Notes: generated by a model not told the origin, from the sequence alone. A stretch of 64,000 nucleotides of DNA from Neurospora intermedia (GCA_037102815.1 BTPP01000003.1:4650001-4714000), one strand, 5' to 3'; shown: positions 13,201-26,302, numbered from the stretch's first letter. Made by a program: numbers and translations.

Positions 13201-16200
13201 CGTGGCTTTACAATATCTTTCGGAAGCCAACGTCGCGGTCGTGTACAACGTCAAACCGTCAGTTATCGAGGCTGTCTCCAGAATTGCCAATATTCCCATC
13301 ATCTCATCCATGGATATGCTTAGCTTGGGTGCGCGCGTCGGGACCTGCCAGAGTTTTGAAGTCAAGACCTTCGTCAACAAGGAGCTCAAAGGCAGGAAGA
13401 AGACGTACATTTTTATCTCTGGCTGCCCAAAAGAGCGCGGCTGTACTATTGCTCTTCGTGGCGGGTCGACAGAGATTCTGTCCCGCATGAAGAGAATCAC
13501 CGAGTTCATGGTTTATGTGTTTTACAACCTAAAGCTCGAATCCTGTCTTATGCGCGATGAATTTGTTTATGTGCCTGAAGAGCTCGAGTCCCCTCCACGA
13601 TCAACTACGAAGCTCCTGAGTAACGGCAGTCAGGACCCGTCGTCAACTACTCCAAGCGCGCAGGCTGGGAAAAATTCCCCTCACAGCGTGATCCACCACA
13701 TTTCCGACCATGATCAGTCTTTGGAACCATCTCAAGCGACTGCTAGACCTGTCAGAAGCATAACTTCGGCCGAGGAACATTCAGCCGCCGCCCTCGACAC
13801 CAGCACGTCGATCAAGGAAGAGACTGAGGAGGAATTGCTTCGGGCTGAGTCAGAAAACCACGAAGGTCAAGGTGCGGAAGACTTGCCTATGCCGACATAT
13901 TATGGTGACATGGTAGCCAAATACGAGACCAGAATTCTCTCTGCGTCACCCTTCGTCAAGTTCACTCAACCTTACCTGCTCATGAAAGCCCGAGAGCAGG
14001 AGAGGCGCCTGGTGTATCTCAAACGTCTTCGTGACCAGGACATCGTCGAAGAACTCGGAGAGAGCGAGAAGAGTGAGCCCCAGCCTAGGCAATTTCAGCT
14101 TATCAAGCCTGAAATGGTGCATGAACTTGGCCAAAAGGCACCGCGCCACATCATGGAAGTGCTCCATGCTGTCCATGATGCGGAATACGACAAGGCCTTG
14201 TACAACTATCAGACTCAAACCAGACAGTGGGAGAATTATATCCAGGGAAGCCTCGACCTGTTTGATCCATACTCCCATCAGAGCATCGTTATTCTGTACT
14301 CAGTCACATGCAACGTGACCCAAGTTCCATGCACGGAGCCCAGCGTGGTGGCCTTTGAGTTCTACAAGGAGAATCCAGACCCACTTAGTGGAATGTACCA
14401 AGATTGCACCCTGGGGCAGTACATAGAGGACGTCTGCGAAAGCGCCGACTCAATCTGTCACTCCAATGGATGTGACCGAAAGATGTTTGAGCATTACCAG
14501 ACATATGTTCACGAAAACGCGCGGATTACCGTCATGGTGGAGGACAAGCCAAAATGGCCAGAGAACTTCCCCGAGAAACCGCACGAAAGGGATGGTTGGC
14601 AAGATGGCACCGGCATCTGCATGTGGAATTACTGCAAGTTATGCAACAAACATTTCGGACTGATGCCCATGTCAGTGAGCACCTGGAAGTATTCTTTCGC
14701 AAAGTATCTGGAACTGTCGTTCTGGAGCCGTGGTCTACGCCTTCACCCAGAAACTGGATGTCCTCACGATCATAAAAAAGACCATGTTCGCTTCTTTTAC
14801 TACCTATACCGCGACATTGCCGTCAGGATACACTACGACCCAATTGACTTGTACGAAATCATTGTACCTAGATCTCGTATCACCTGGAAGGTTGACCATG
14901 ATCTGGAGTTGAAAAATCAAGTCTTTCTCAAGGCCGAAGAGCGCTGGAACCGCTTCATCAACTCCGTAAAAGCCAGGCTGAAGAGCATCAGAATCGATAG
15001 CGTCTTGCCGGAGAAAACGGAGCATTGCAAGGCTGAGGTGGAAAGAATGACAAAGAAGGCACAAGAGGACCAGGCCGAGTTGATTCAGGACCTCCAGGAT
15101 GCCTACATGAGCTCAAAGTACTACGAGGTTCTTCCCATGAACGGAGTCATACGTCAGATGGCTGAGAGAGCTACTGAATGGGACGTCGCATTCACTAAAT
15201 TTGAGGCCGACTTCCTTTCGGACAAAGATGTTCGCCAGTTGACTATCATCCAGCTGAAGAAGATGTTTGACCCAAAATCTGGATCCTCAGGTGCTGAACT
15301 TGGGGAGAAGCCTGAGGTAGCTCACTCCAATGTCAACGCCGGCGAAATTGAGGTGAAAGAAAAGCCATCGCAGCCAACGGAAGATGAAGGTCCCAGTCCC
15401 AAGATGCATTCTCCAGTGTCTTCAGCGACCAAACCTATTCCTGTGGTGAGGGAGGAAGCAGTAGAAGAGGCCGGGTCCATCCTGGATGGAGTTGAGCATC
15501 TCGACCTTGCAACTGCATCCTCGCCCACGCTCCTCAGGAAGGGGGATCCCGTCCTGGAAGCAGCAAAGGGCACCGTCAATGAGCCAACGCCGATTGTTGC
15601 ACCCGCAGCCCCCACACAACAATTTACATCTCTCTCAAAAGTTGACGAAGCGCCTCATGAGTCGTCTCTGGCAGAGATGATCGAACCCAAACGCCGAGAA
15701 CAACAAGTAGCCATGCCTGAGGCTACCACCCATGCTGCCGGTGGCGAGGGTTCGATGGAAAGTTACAAGCCCGTTGTACCGGAGCGTACGTCATCTCGTA
15801 AGGCGGGTTTGGCGTTATCGCCTCCCTTAACAAGGGCCATTTCGCAGCCGGTGGGAGTTATCCCGAAGCTCCAGTCCGCTATCCCGAAGGCTAAGGAGCA
15901 TAAGATGCCAGAGCCGGGTGATCTCGCACGGGCAACAGGGGACGGCTCATCGGCCAAGGGAGATAAGAAGTTCCTTGGGATGAAGATCCGTCCTTCTGCC
16001 ATCCCACGCTATCGGCATAGGAATTCGAAGGTGTTCACTCTTGCACGTCACTTTGAGGAGTTGAGTCGCGAGTTTGAGAAGGAGCGAATCAAGGACAAGA
16101 GAGAGCGGCAGGCTAAGATGTCTTTTCCTCGTGCATATCTGCCACGTTCAACAACCAAGGCTATCGTGGAGATCTACGAGGATGTCGACCAGGCCGTTCA

Positions 16201-18122
16201 AGAACCCGGTACCGCGGAAGAGGGCCATCCTGGTGACAGAGACTCGAAAGACAGAAGACCAATAGAGGGCTCTTCTCCGTCGGATCAAACCCAAGGGGAT
16301 CCTGCCAGATCGTCAGCAGACCATGGTCGCACTTCGCCGATTGAGATCCCATCTCAAGAGCATACCCATCAAGATGGGAACCATGAAGCGGAGGGAGACG
16401 AAGGACAACACGAGAGCGAGGCTGACTCCGATGGTGAAGGTGCAGATAGTGATGCCGACCGGTCATCATATACGTATGACGATATCCCGACCGATGTGAG
16501 GGACCTTGCTGCATCCATCGAGCCAAGTGAGGAGATACCTGAAGAGCTGCCGAAGCATCAAAGGAAGAGTCTCATGACAATGCTCACCAACTTCTGGGCC
16601 GAACGGTCCGCCAGTGGATGGCCTACGCTTGACTACCCTTACAATTCAACCGACCACATGTTTACGGACTCGAACGTGATTGTCAGAGAAGACGAGCCAA
16701 GTTCGGTTGTGGCCTTTGCGATGAACTCCATGGACTACCATATCCAACTCCGAAACATTCGAAGGAACTCTAGGAGAACCCAGCAGCAGCAACAATCACA
16801 AAGGCAGCAGAAGGAGCAACAGCAAGAGCGAGCTTCCCAGGATTTCGAAGAGAGTAGTGACAGCGGCATGCTGGAGATTAAGAGCGGCGGCGCCGGTCCA
16901 GACCTCAGCGAAGCCGAACTAGAACAGAGCATGCTCCGCCCCTTTGGCACCCACCTCAAGTTCCAATTCATGGAAGGCTCCGGCAAGTTCACCTGCAAGA
17001 TCTTCTTCGCCGAGCAATTCGACTCGTTACGACGCAAATGCGGCGTCGGCGACCGTATTGTCGAATCGCTCTCTCGGTGTCTCAAATGGGACTCCAAAGG
17101 CGGCAAGACCAAATCGGTCTTCCTCAAGACTCTCGATGACCGACTCGTCATGAAATCGCTTTCTCCCGTCGAGACCTCCGCCTTTCTCGGTTTTGCGCCC
17201 GTCTACTTTGAGTTTATGGCCCAAGCCCTGTTTCATGAACTCCCCTCCGTCATCGCCAAGATGTTGGGTTTCTTCCAAGTGATCATCAAAAACCCCATCA
17301 CCAACACTGAAGTCAAACTCGACCTGCTGCTCATGGAGAATCTGTTCTACGACCGCTCACCAACCCGCACGTTCGACCTCAAGGGGTCCATGCGCAATAG
17401 AAAGATCCAATCAACCGGCGAACAAAACGAAGTTCTGTTGGACGAAAACATGGTCGAGTACATCTGGGAATCCCCTCTCTTCGCGCGGGAGCACTCCAAA
17501 CGGCTCCTGCGCGCATCGGTATGGAACGATACGCTTTTCCTCGCGCGCCAAAACGTGATGGATTACTCGTTGATGATCGCCGTCGAGGAGAACAAGAAGG
17601 AGCTGGTGGTGGGCATGATTGATTGCATCCGCACCTGGACGTGGGACAAACGCCTCGAAAGCTGGATCAAAGATAGGGGGTTTGCGGGAGGAGGGAGGAA
17701 TCGGCCGACGGTGACGAGTCCGAAGGAGTACAAGAGTCGTTTTCGCGAGGCTATGGCTAGGTATGTGCTTTTTGGTCCTGCAAGGTTCTCGTGCTTGGTT
17801 GTGAGGAGGGATGGGAGGTTGGTTTTGTTGAGGGGATTGGTTTGATCAATGTCCGCACGGAGAAGCTGATTATCTGTGGTCGGTGGTGATGGACGTTTAA
17901 ATTGGCTGACACATCCCTTGGATACTCTCCGTTTCTTGTGATTTTAGGTATATCCTCCAAGCACCTAATTGCTGGCATCACTTTGGAAGTGGCCTAGGCT
18001 CGACCGGTAATCCTTCTTTGCAGGCTGTTGGACATGCTCCTAGGGCGAGGTTCGCGGCGGGTGATGTTACCCCGTCATCAGGGAGGGGGTCGGTGAGAGG
18101 GTCGGTGAGGGGGATGGAATAA
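10256..18122 (+). CDS. fab1: 1-phosphatidylinositol-3-phosphate 5-kinase Fab1/PIKfyve, two exons
   Basis: Makes PI(3,5)P2 from PI3P on endosome and vacuole membranes. Exons 10256-17760 and 17948-18122 give 2559 aa, a usual size for fungal Fab1. Domains in order: Ser/Pro-rich N-terminus with repeated KSPFD units (about 165-190); FYVE zinc finger (about 454-523, CFACG...RRKHHCRTCGCIFC); TCP-1/chaperonin-like domain (about 935-1100); a conserved Cys-rich region (about 1380-1650); a disordered part with poly-Gln (about 2180); and the PIP kinase domain (about 2227-2505), with VMKSLSPVE, MDYSLMI and the substrate-loop SPKEYKSRF. The 187-nt intron (GTATGT...TTTTAG) lies after EAMAR and restores YILQAPNCWHHF, the expected kinase C-terminus. 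Reading through the intron stays open to a stop at 17845 and gives an unrelated tail, so the spliced form is preferred. The kinase-side assignment is certain; the second exon is strongly supported. Confidence 0.95.
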
Positions 18123-19473
18123 AAGGTGGTCGAGGGTAGGTGGAAGGACAGACAGCGAGCAGAACGTGTGAGGGTATGGCTGACAAGGATCAAGAGCGTG
18201 ATGACATTATGACACAGTATATGAGTGGGGGACGATGAGAAGCACGAGAGTCTGTTATTACGCTGCAGTTTTGTTTTGTTGTCTGTTGCGTTGTCATGAT
18301 CAGTACCTATTGTTAAGCACGGCGTTTGTTGTTTTTTTCACCCATCAGACAGAGAATGAATGAAAAGGGGAGATTGGTTTTTGCTCCGTTGCCCCCAATT
18401 GTCTTTTTGTTGAAAGATGGTGATGGATGCATTCTGTCATCTATTGGTAGAGAAGTACGTGTTTCCTCTCTGCCCTCGACGCCACTTCTGATCCCCAAAA
18501 GGATCTATCAAATAACGGCGCTGTTCATTCGTCTGTCTGTGAGCTAGGTCAGATCCCATAACCCTAACCAAACCCTCTCCCCGTTTTGATCGTCTCTCAT
18601 TAATTCATTTTGCTGCTGACTTTCTAGGATACTTTGATTCAACTTCCCCATGAGTACCACCTGCTGGTGTAAGACTGCCACGCCTAAGCGAACGACGCTG
18701 ATAAGCCAAGTGGGGAAAGATGTCAATAATAAAGCAAAACTTCGAAGAAGAAGATGAGCAGAAATTTCTGTCTCTCTCCTTTTTGTTTCTTTTTCTCATG
18801 ACAACCAATGGTCAAGTTTCATTCCGGACTTTCCCTCATCACTTAGGTATTTTGGCCTGGAATGATTCGGGGTTTGGTGTGTTCAGTGACCTTGACCGTA
18901 TCCGTTACTCTCCTCCCTCGACTAAATCGAACGAATCTTGTAATAATCTCAATATTTGATGCTTCCCTAATTGTTACTATTATTATTATTTTTTTATTTT
19001 TTTTTCGTTGTGTAATGGTGTCGAGACGGCGAGGAGACCAGTGTAAGTACAATCCAGCCCTGGTTTGTTTTATTGGTCTGGTCTAAAGGGCTCAACTAAG
19101 GCTCTACTGGATATCAGAAGAGTTTCTTTTTATCGCATCTGAAAGGGCTTGAAGGAGATAGAAAGGGATCTAGGGGGGTATCCATTTGGGGCTTCTATGG
19201 CATTACAATCCCTTGCCATTGTCCCGTATCGCTTCAAACGGAGGACAGTTTCTCTCTGGAAAGGTTGACAAGAGGCCCAAAACTTCCCCATTCAACACAT
19301 GATTGATATATCAAACTAACAAACAAACCGGCATTGTAATATACGATACTACAAGCACGGCAAAAGGTAATATTCCGGGTTTGTAGACATATTGAACCTT
19401 TGCTTTGCTTTGCTTTGCTTTGCTTTATCTGCATCACTGCAGGCTAACCAGCACAATCACTTGCAATGATCCA
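18123..19473. other. Intergenic region between convergent fab1 and ureohydrolase genes
   Basis: These 1.35 kb lie between two genes whose 3' ends face each other, so they should hold both 3' untranslated regions. The DNA is AT-rich with T runs near 18995 and a TTTGC pentamer array near 19399. No coding sequence was recognised. Confidence 0.65.
19399..19428. repeat. TTTGC pentanucleotide array, six units
   Basis: Six perfect tandem TTTGC units lie about 45 bp downstream of the stop codon of the minus-strand ureohydrolase gene, so they are probably in its 3' untranslated region. Confidence 0.9.
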
Positions 19474-21137
19474 TCAGTCACTCACCGGCTTGGCAACCAT
19501 CAAACTGATGAGCGACAGCCCAACCTGCGCAGCCGCCAAAACCGTCGTCTCCCCCGTATTATCATAAATCGGACTCACCTCAACCACATCGGCCCCGACG
19601 ACAGACAAGCCTCTCAGCCCGTCAATGATAGTCAGCAGTTCCCTCGTTGACCAACCACCAGGCTCAGCGGTGCCCGTGCCTGGAGCAAACGCCGGATCCA
19701 AAACGTCAATGTCGACGCTGATGTACACCCTCGAGTTACCCACTCGAGCCTTGATGGTTGAGATGATCCAGTCAATGCCGTGCTTGTCAATGTCCCGGGC
19801 TGTGATGACGGCGAAGCCGCAGCGCTTGTCATTATTACGATCACTGTGCATGATTATGGGGCCGCGAGTGCCGGCGTGGATGGAGGTGTTGCGGATTAAG
19901 CCCTGGAGAATTTTGTGTCAGTAATTACTGGGTGGATGTTTATGAGCGGTCGATGAGGGTACCTTACTTCTTCGTGGGCGATGTGGAGGAAGGTTCCGTG
20001 GTTGAGGCCTCTGTGCCAACAGGGAGTGTTACTTTGTGAGTTGTCTTTGAGCCTCGCAGGGTGCCTCGGGTTTGGAAGATTGACTTACGCATAGTCAGAG
20101 ATGCCGCCTCCGAGAACGTCAGGACTCCATGTGTCTGTCGTGAGGTTAGTTGGTCACATGCTAGGCTGCCGCATCGACACACTCACCGATGTGACTATCG
20201 AAATGTATCACGGACACCTGACCCCATCGTCGAAACGTTGATCGCAGTGCCGAAAGAGTGGTGCTGTGATCACCACCCAACGTCAATATTCTCGGCACCG
20301 TTGCAACCGTGTCGTTGGCGGTGGGCCGTCCGGATATGACTCGATGCGCCTTGTCGAGCTGCTTGAAGGCAACGGTATTGTCGAGCCAGGTCAAGGTTGC
20401 GTCGCCGCAGTCCACGATGGTAGCCCATTCATGCAATGCATCTTCGTCTGCAAGTAACCATTACATCCGAGTTAGCTGGAATCTGGGAGCGGTGACCTTA
20501 ACAATTTTGGAGTGGTATTCTCAAGTGGGGTTTTGTTTGGCGATGGGTTATCATCTATATTGGGTACCACTGTGTACTTTGGAGGTACAATAGCTCGAGA
20601 ATTGGGGAACTCGATGGTCGGTCCTTGAGATCGTGGTGGTGGTATTGCACTGCAGCAAGTGCCGCAGAGAGGCTGAAAGCCGAAACGTACTTACCCGTGT
20701 AGTAATCGAATCCTCCAAGACGTTGACTTCCGATCCTAATTCCTGTCGGTCCATAGCGGGCTCCTGGTCGTCCGGTGACAGCCTGCAAGAAGGTGCGTTT
20801 CTGGTAAGAGGACTGGGCTAATCATGCCCCAGAGGAAAGAAACACAACTAACCGTATCAAAGGGAGCGCCAAGAACAGCAATGTCGTATTTCTTGGAGGC
20901 CGCTTCTTCGTCCGAAAAACAATTCACATACGGAAGACTGGCGAACGTCTTGAGTCCGTGAAATTGGCTTCCCGTCACGATATCGATATCGTCTACAGTT
21001 GCGTCATCAAGCGAGGTCGGTTGCTGTCTGTCGTTGCTGGAGACCCAGAAGGATGAGGAGGAGGAGGAGAAGGAATGAGGGATACCGTGCGCTACTACCC
21101 CGCCGATGCCGAGGTAGAAGAACACAAATGATCTCAT
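19474..21137 (-). CDS. Agmatinase/arginase-family ureohydrolase with signal peptide, six exons
   Basis: Metal-dependent hydrolase of guanidino compounds; in the family, agmatine gives putrescine and urea. Exons 21137-20853, 20782-20695, 20447-20187, 20134-20089, 20010-19968 and 19902-19474 join in frame to 383 aa. Manganese-ligand motifs are complete: GGDHS (182-186), DSHID (208-212, split by intron 3) and SVDIDVLDPAFAPGTGTAEPGG (303-324). SIHAGTRG follows intron 5. The introns are 52-247 nt with standard ends. I chose the ATG at 21137 because MRSFVFFYLGIGGVVAHG is a signal-peptide-like start; an in-frame ATG at 21218 would add 27 residues. An N-terminal signal suggests the secretory pathway, vacuole or outside, unlike cytosolic or mitochondrial agmatinases. 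The substrate could instead be guanidinobutyrate or another guanidine. The gene is divergent from the DUF3176 gene. Confidence 0.9.
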
Positions 21138-21726
21138 GTTGACTACCGAAAAACTGCCTTCACTCATCATCTGGGAATTCAAAAGAAGAGGAAGGGAAAC
21201 GGTTACCCTGAAGCTCATGATAGTATCTACATTCCTAGAGAGAGGATGTGGAGGTCCTTATACCGGTCCATGATGGCTTGCGTCATGTCGCCTTATCAAT
21301 ATCCTCTGTCGACTGGGGGCAGTTGCACAGCCTACTCTTGCGCTCAAATCACACAGAGCATGTTCAGTATTTTCCCGTTATCTTTTGTCAGAATCACCTG
21401 CCATGTAAGATGATATGGAAATTTGCGGAAGGTCCAGTGATCCCATTACGCAATGCGATCGAGATGGAGACAACCTCGGTCCTTCCCGAAGGAGCAAAGT
21501 TTTGCGGTGACCAGTTAAGTCGTTAACTCATTACGAAGAGAATCTCTCTCCATCACATCGCCGACATCTTGTCTTCATGACCTAACATTCTTAACTTCGA
21601 TATCCAACCTATCACCACCTAGAATCCGTCTGCGCAGGACCTCGCTAGCATCTTTCAACAGCTTCGCCTCACCTTGAAATAGATTTCCAGCGTAGTCGAC
21701 CCATCCAGCCTCCGTCGTCTTGCGCA
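21138..21726. promoter_or_regulatory. Divergent promoter region, ureohydrolase and DUF3176 gene
   Basis: Up to 589 bp separate two divergent genes and must carry both promoters. If the upstream ATG at 21218 is the true ureohydrolase start, the spacer shrinks to about 508 bp. I see no clear TATA box. Confidence 0.55.
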
Positions 21727-23661
21727 ATGGATCCTTGGGCTGGAGGCGACAGGGTGAGCGAGAGCGGTACTCGCCGCCACGTACCCATCAGCAGCATCAG
21801 AGAACCATCTGAGCATGTATCTCCCAGGGCCAGTCACCGGATCGATACCCAACAACCAGAAGAACGCCGAGACACGGCCTTTGCTTCCCACCCAGACAAA
21901 GACGAAGTGCACGAGGCCTTCACGGACATTGACCTTGGGCCAGAGCTGGAGAAGCAGGGAGTGCCGCCTCGCTCCAGGCAAAGGGCTCGTGCCAGAAAAC
22001 AGTTCACCTACGCAGCTTAGTGGCAGCAAGAGTTCTGGTACGCCATTATATGCGTTTCCACGGCATTTGGGCTGGTAACTCTGCTCAGATACTACGACAA
22101 CCAGCTTGTGCCTGAATTGGGTGTCGGAGTACAATTTGACTCGGTCCTCATTGTCATGGTCACAATCTTCCGAATCTCACTAATGGGATTCGTTGGCTCT
22201 TGCCTAAGCCAAGGTGCGTGGCTTTGGGTATCGGAAATCTCGCAACAACGTTACAGCCACGATGCGCTGCTGTCGGACTTCAGCGTCTTTGATGGATCGT
22301 CTCGAGGAATACGAGGCAGCTTGCGCTTGCTCTGGCGGATGAAGCTCAAACATCTTGGGTGTATCGGTGCACTTATCATCATTCTATCACACTGGTTTGA
22401 GACCTTCAGCCAGCAAATGGTTCTCTTCGAGCAGCGTCCCCGAATTCTCAACCGTGGGTACGGTCCAGCACCGCCTCCTCCAAGATCCGAGGTCTAGGAC
22501 GCTTACATGAGGCGAGGAGGCTACCTTGGAGACTTGGTACCGTCGCTCTCTACAAAGGCAGCCATTTACAGCGGCATCATTTCAACCGAAATGTCGAGGC
22601 TCCCTGTGTACTGCGAAACCGGAAACTGTTCTTGGCCCGTGTTTCCGACTCTGGCGGCTTGTGGAGAGTGTGTCACAGTCAACAACGTCTCATCGACTTG
22701 CAATGAGACCTCACGCATGTGCACATACAGCGTTGACTCCGGTAACACACTGGATGTCCCCATGGATCCAGCGGCCGAGTTCAACATCTTCAAAGTAGCT
22801 CCCTCCAACGGAACATCTCATCCCATCTCGTCGACAAATCGGGCCTACTTCTCGGTTTTTGACATGCTTTCCCTCGTCCAATCTGAGGATCAGGGATTGT
22901 CGGTCACGGGTACCGAATGTGCTCTATGGTTCTGTGTCCAGAGTTTCAAGCTCCTGGTTTATGATGGAACGCACAATGAGACCATTATGGGAAACTGGTC
23001 CACCACGGAACGTGCACATGTCGTTGGGGGTAACCTCCATGGCGCTGGATATTCCTTCATCGGCCTGCCTGACCATCTAAATGCTGACAACACTACGACC
23101 TACTCAGTATCCAATGAGGCCATAACCGCTTTGCGAACGTTCATGGCTGACATAACGTCTGGAGTGGTCCGCGCCGACACAAACATGCTGGATTACTCGT
23201 CGGACTGGGTTGAAGCCATGTGGAACGCAACCAACAACCTGGATGCCTGGATAGAGAGCTTCACGCGAGCCATGACGGCCGAGTTTCGTATCAATGGGAG
23301 ACTCTCCAACGGACTGGGCGGCACCAAGGTATATGCTGGATCTGCCACCCAGCTTGCCCCTTTCATCAGAGTCCAGTGGTGGTGGATGTTTTACCCCGGC
23401 TGCATGCTACTGATCAGTTTCTACTACTTTGTTCGTACCGTTGTTATCAGTGCTCGTCATGGAGTGTCTGCTTGGAAAGGAGATGCGTTGCCCATGTTGT
23501 TCGTCCGAGTCGACGACAACATTCATGCCCACGTCGGGGATGGCATGGACGTGCCAGGCGGCTTGATGGACAGAGTTGGACATATCCGGATTGCCATGTA
23601 CAGGGATGAAGATGGACAATGGAGATTCAGGTCAACCAGAGATGACCCTAAAGAAACCTAA
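21727..23661 (+). pseudogene. DUF3176-type fungal membrane protein, frame interrupted by two TAG codons
   Basis: One continuous frame of 645 codons from ATG 21727 to TAA 23661, broken by TAG at 22018-22020 (codon 98) and TAG at 22495-22497 (codon 257). Across the breaks the protein follows the layout of fungal DUF3176 membrane proteins (family function unknown): a cytosolic, charged N-terminus; TM near WYAIICVSTAFGLVTLL; TM near SVLIVMVTIFRISLMG; a third near CIGALIIILSHW; an exposed region with NCSWPVF, paired Cys and N-glycosylation sequons; and a last TM at WWWMFYPGCMLLISFYYF with a cytosolic tail. No frameshift is seen. Either two nonsense mutations have disabled the gene (CAG to TAG is a C-to-T change at CpA, as in RIP), or both TAGs are ends of 3n-long introns: AGG/GTGAGC at 21754 would pair in phase with the first, ATG/GTTCTC near 22420 with the second. 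I favour a pseudogene, without certainty. Confidence 0.55.
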
Positions 23662-26302
23662 ACAAACCGCGATGCTAGCCATTGAGGCTTTCCACTGTCA
23701 AAGTGTCTCAGCCACCACGAGCATCTTTGCCTACACACTCACTCGTCCAAGATGGCAGGAAAACCTACAGATCCTGGCCACAGCTGCCCTGTTGGCAAGT
23801 TCCCCGGAAGATTTGAAGCCGCTGAATAAGCTCCTCTTCTAGCATACCAGGATAAATGACAAATATTTGGGAACAGCCGGGAGAAGCCAACAAGAGCGTG
23901 ATGTGAATAAGGTGTTCGGCCTAGAATCCAAGTCCATACCTCGGCTCAGCATTGCAAGGATGAACAGCAACCAAGTTTTTTCTTCGATGCGGTTTTACAG
24001 GTGCCGGACAGCTGGGCTGCCATGCGCAACGGCATGTCGCACCTGGAGATTAAGGACCGCTTTCCGTGATATGTCACTACAGTGTATGCTACTAGAGAGT
24101 CCTGAGGTAGCAATGGAAGCACCTCCTCCTTCCTTATCGAGGAAGGAGCTCGTAAGATTCGGTTATCACAGCCGTCATTGCGACTTCCTCCAGCAGAGCA
24201 GCCGACGATTTCCACTGGCCGTCTCCAGCCGGGACACACAAATCCGATCCGCGGAGGTCAAGGGCTGAGGGACGCGCACCCGGAACTGGGATGATGGCGG
24301 TCAAGGCCAATCAAACATGATGAAGTGATAGGGTAAAAAAAGCAAAAATGAGAAGCTAATCTCGTCGGAAATAGGAGCACCTCCTACCCAAGCTACCTCG
24401 AGGAGGCCTAGGGAGTTCTGCCAACAGGCGAACGAGGTTGGCCTTCCGCGGACCCACTCCTGCTCTCCCTGGCGGTGTTAGCGCTCACCTAACCACCACC
24501 CGGCCCTGCAAGATACCGAGTCAACGGGCCAGGCAGTTGCGGTTCCCTCACCCGTCTTGTCCCCGCCAAGTCGCTAGACTAGCAGTCAGGCAGTATGGGG
24601 ATTTGCTGGGATGAGGTGGAAGGAACATCCTTCAGGCTGTCTCGGGCACTTTCCCTAGGGCAGTAGGGCTCGCGCCGGGGAACCGCAAGGTGACTTTCCA
24701 CTGGCAATTCGGCCTTGAGGGTGGGTTGGACGGGGAAGAACCCTTCGCCGTCGATCGCTTCCCACGCACCGTCCATGGCACGAGTCCAAGGGGGAAGCCA
24801 AAGGCGGTTAGAGGTTGCAGAAATGAGCCTAGGTACAAGAAGAGAGATCCGACTCTGGGATGCCTGAAAAGGTCGAACGTTGAAGGCCAGCACTCAGCAG
24901 ACTCGACCATTGTTCTCCTTCATTTCCATCTGTCCGAAACGCGACGCAACTCAACATTCGCAGACAAGCATCCTCAACTGTGTTGATGCCCACCACAGGC
25001 GCATTCGTGTATAGTCATGTCCCCTGTTAATGCAAGCCCCCTCTTTTGCAACCAAATGGAGTCTACACTCCAAACTGACCCATTAGACGCAAACATTTCT
25101 GCGGCCCGAATTCCCAGGTCAGTATGTAAAGGTGAGGTACCCCTTAATACGACAAAAAACCACCTGCTGGTCAGAATTCTTGCCGCCTTCCATAGAGCTG
25201 GAATGAGTTGGTAATCAGTCAGTCAGTATGCACATGTCCCATCGGGCTCTCATGTTGATGATTCGGGGATCCACTGCCGGACCGATGTCACCGCTGCCGG
25301 GTCGGGTCCGTCCTCATGATGGAGTGAGGTTCGCAAACGGCACCAACCAGGAAGGAGAAGAAGTGCCGTTCCCCACAGCCTGTCCTCCACTCGACAACAA
25401 TCATTCTTCATCTTCATGATTCCAAGACACATTGAAACCCGAGCTAACTAACTGACTGGACCCAAAATGGCAGCACATGGGCAAAAACTTTGCGCGTTGT
25501 CGTCCTACAACACTTCCTGTCTACACCGCCGTGGACGGGCGTTTTGTATTGTGGTAGCCGGGCTATTCACATATGCCTGATTACCACTCCCTGTAATTCT
25601 AGTGTAGTTTGCTCTGACCATGACTCAGTTACATATGTATCCGTACTAAACCCGCAAAGCCACCAAACTTTGAATCAGCAAAGACAAAGCGTTATCGAGA
25701 TTATTGAGAAAAGAAAAGAAAAAGAAAATAAACGATTGAGCCATTCTCGATTATGGGCAGAGCTGGGCAGTTCCTCGGGAAGCAAGCCAATCGCAACACC
25801 TGGCGTCATTTTCGAGAAAGAGCACCGTGTGTGTGTACCGAGATACCCTCCTCCCTATTAGGGAGCCACTAGCACTACACTAGTAAAAGAGTATGAGCTC
25901 GGCTAACTAAATGCGATCCCGATGAGTGGTGGAAGAACGCAAATTGCCTTAATGGCACGGTTATTACGCTTGGCAGTCGGGATATAGGGTCTTCGTCCTC
26001 TACTGTAGTGTACACTAAACTCCTCTCTTGAGAAGCAAGCTCTGGAGATCACAAGACGGTCTTGTCTTCGGTTGACGGACGGCAGCGGAAGGCCCACGGC
26101 GGGATCGATCTTTTACTAGAGGCATCCCCACATTGCGTAAATAGGTTGACGGGGATTTGTCAAACGAAGCTCGGTGTCAAGGACAAGGCACCATGAAATT
26201 CTGCACCCCCCCTTCCTCCTCCCCTAGAGGTATTCAAGCATGGCTTCAAGGTGGTGTTTTGAAAGCCGAAGAAGCGATGTACCTGTCTCTCTCTACTCTC
26301 TA

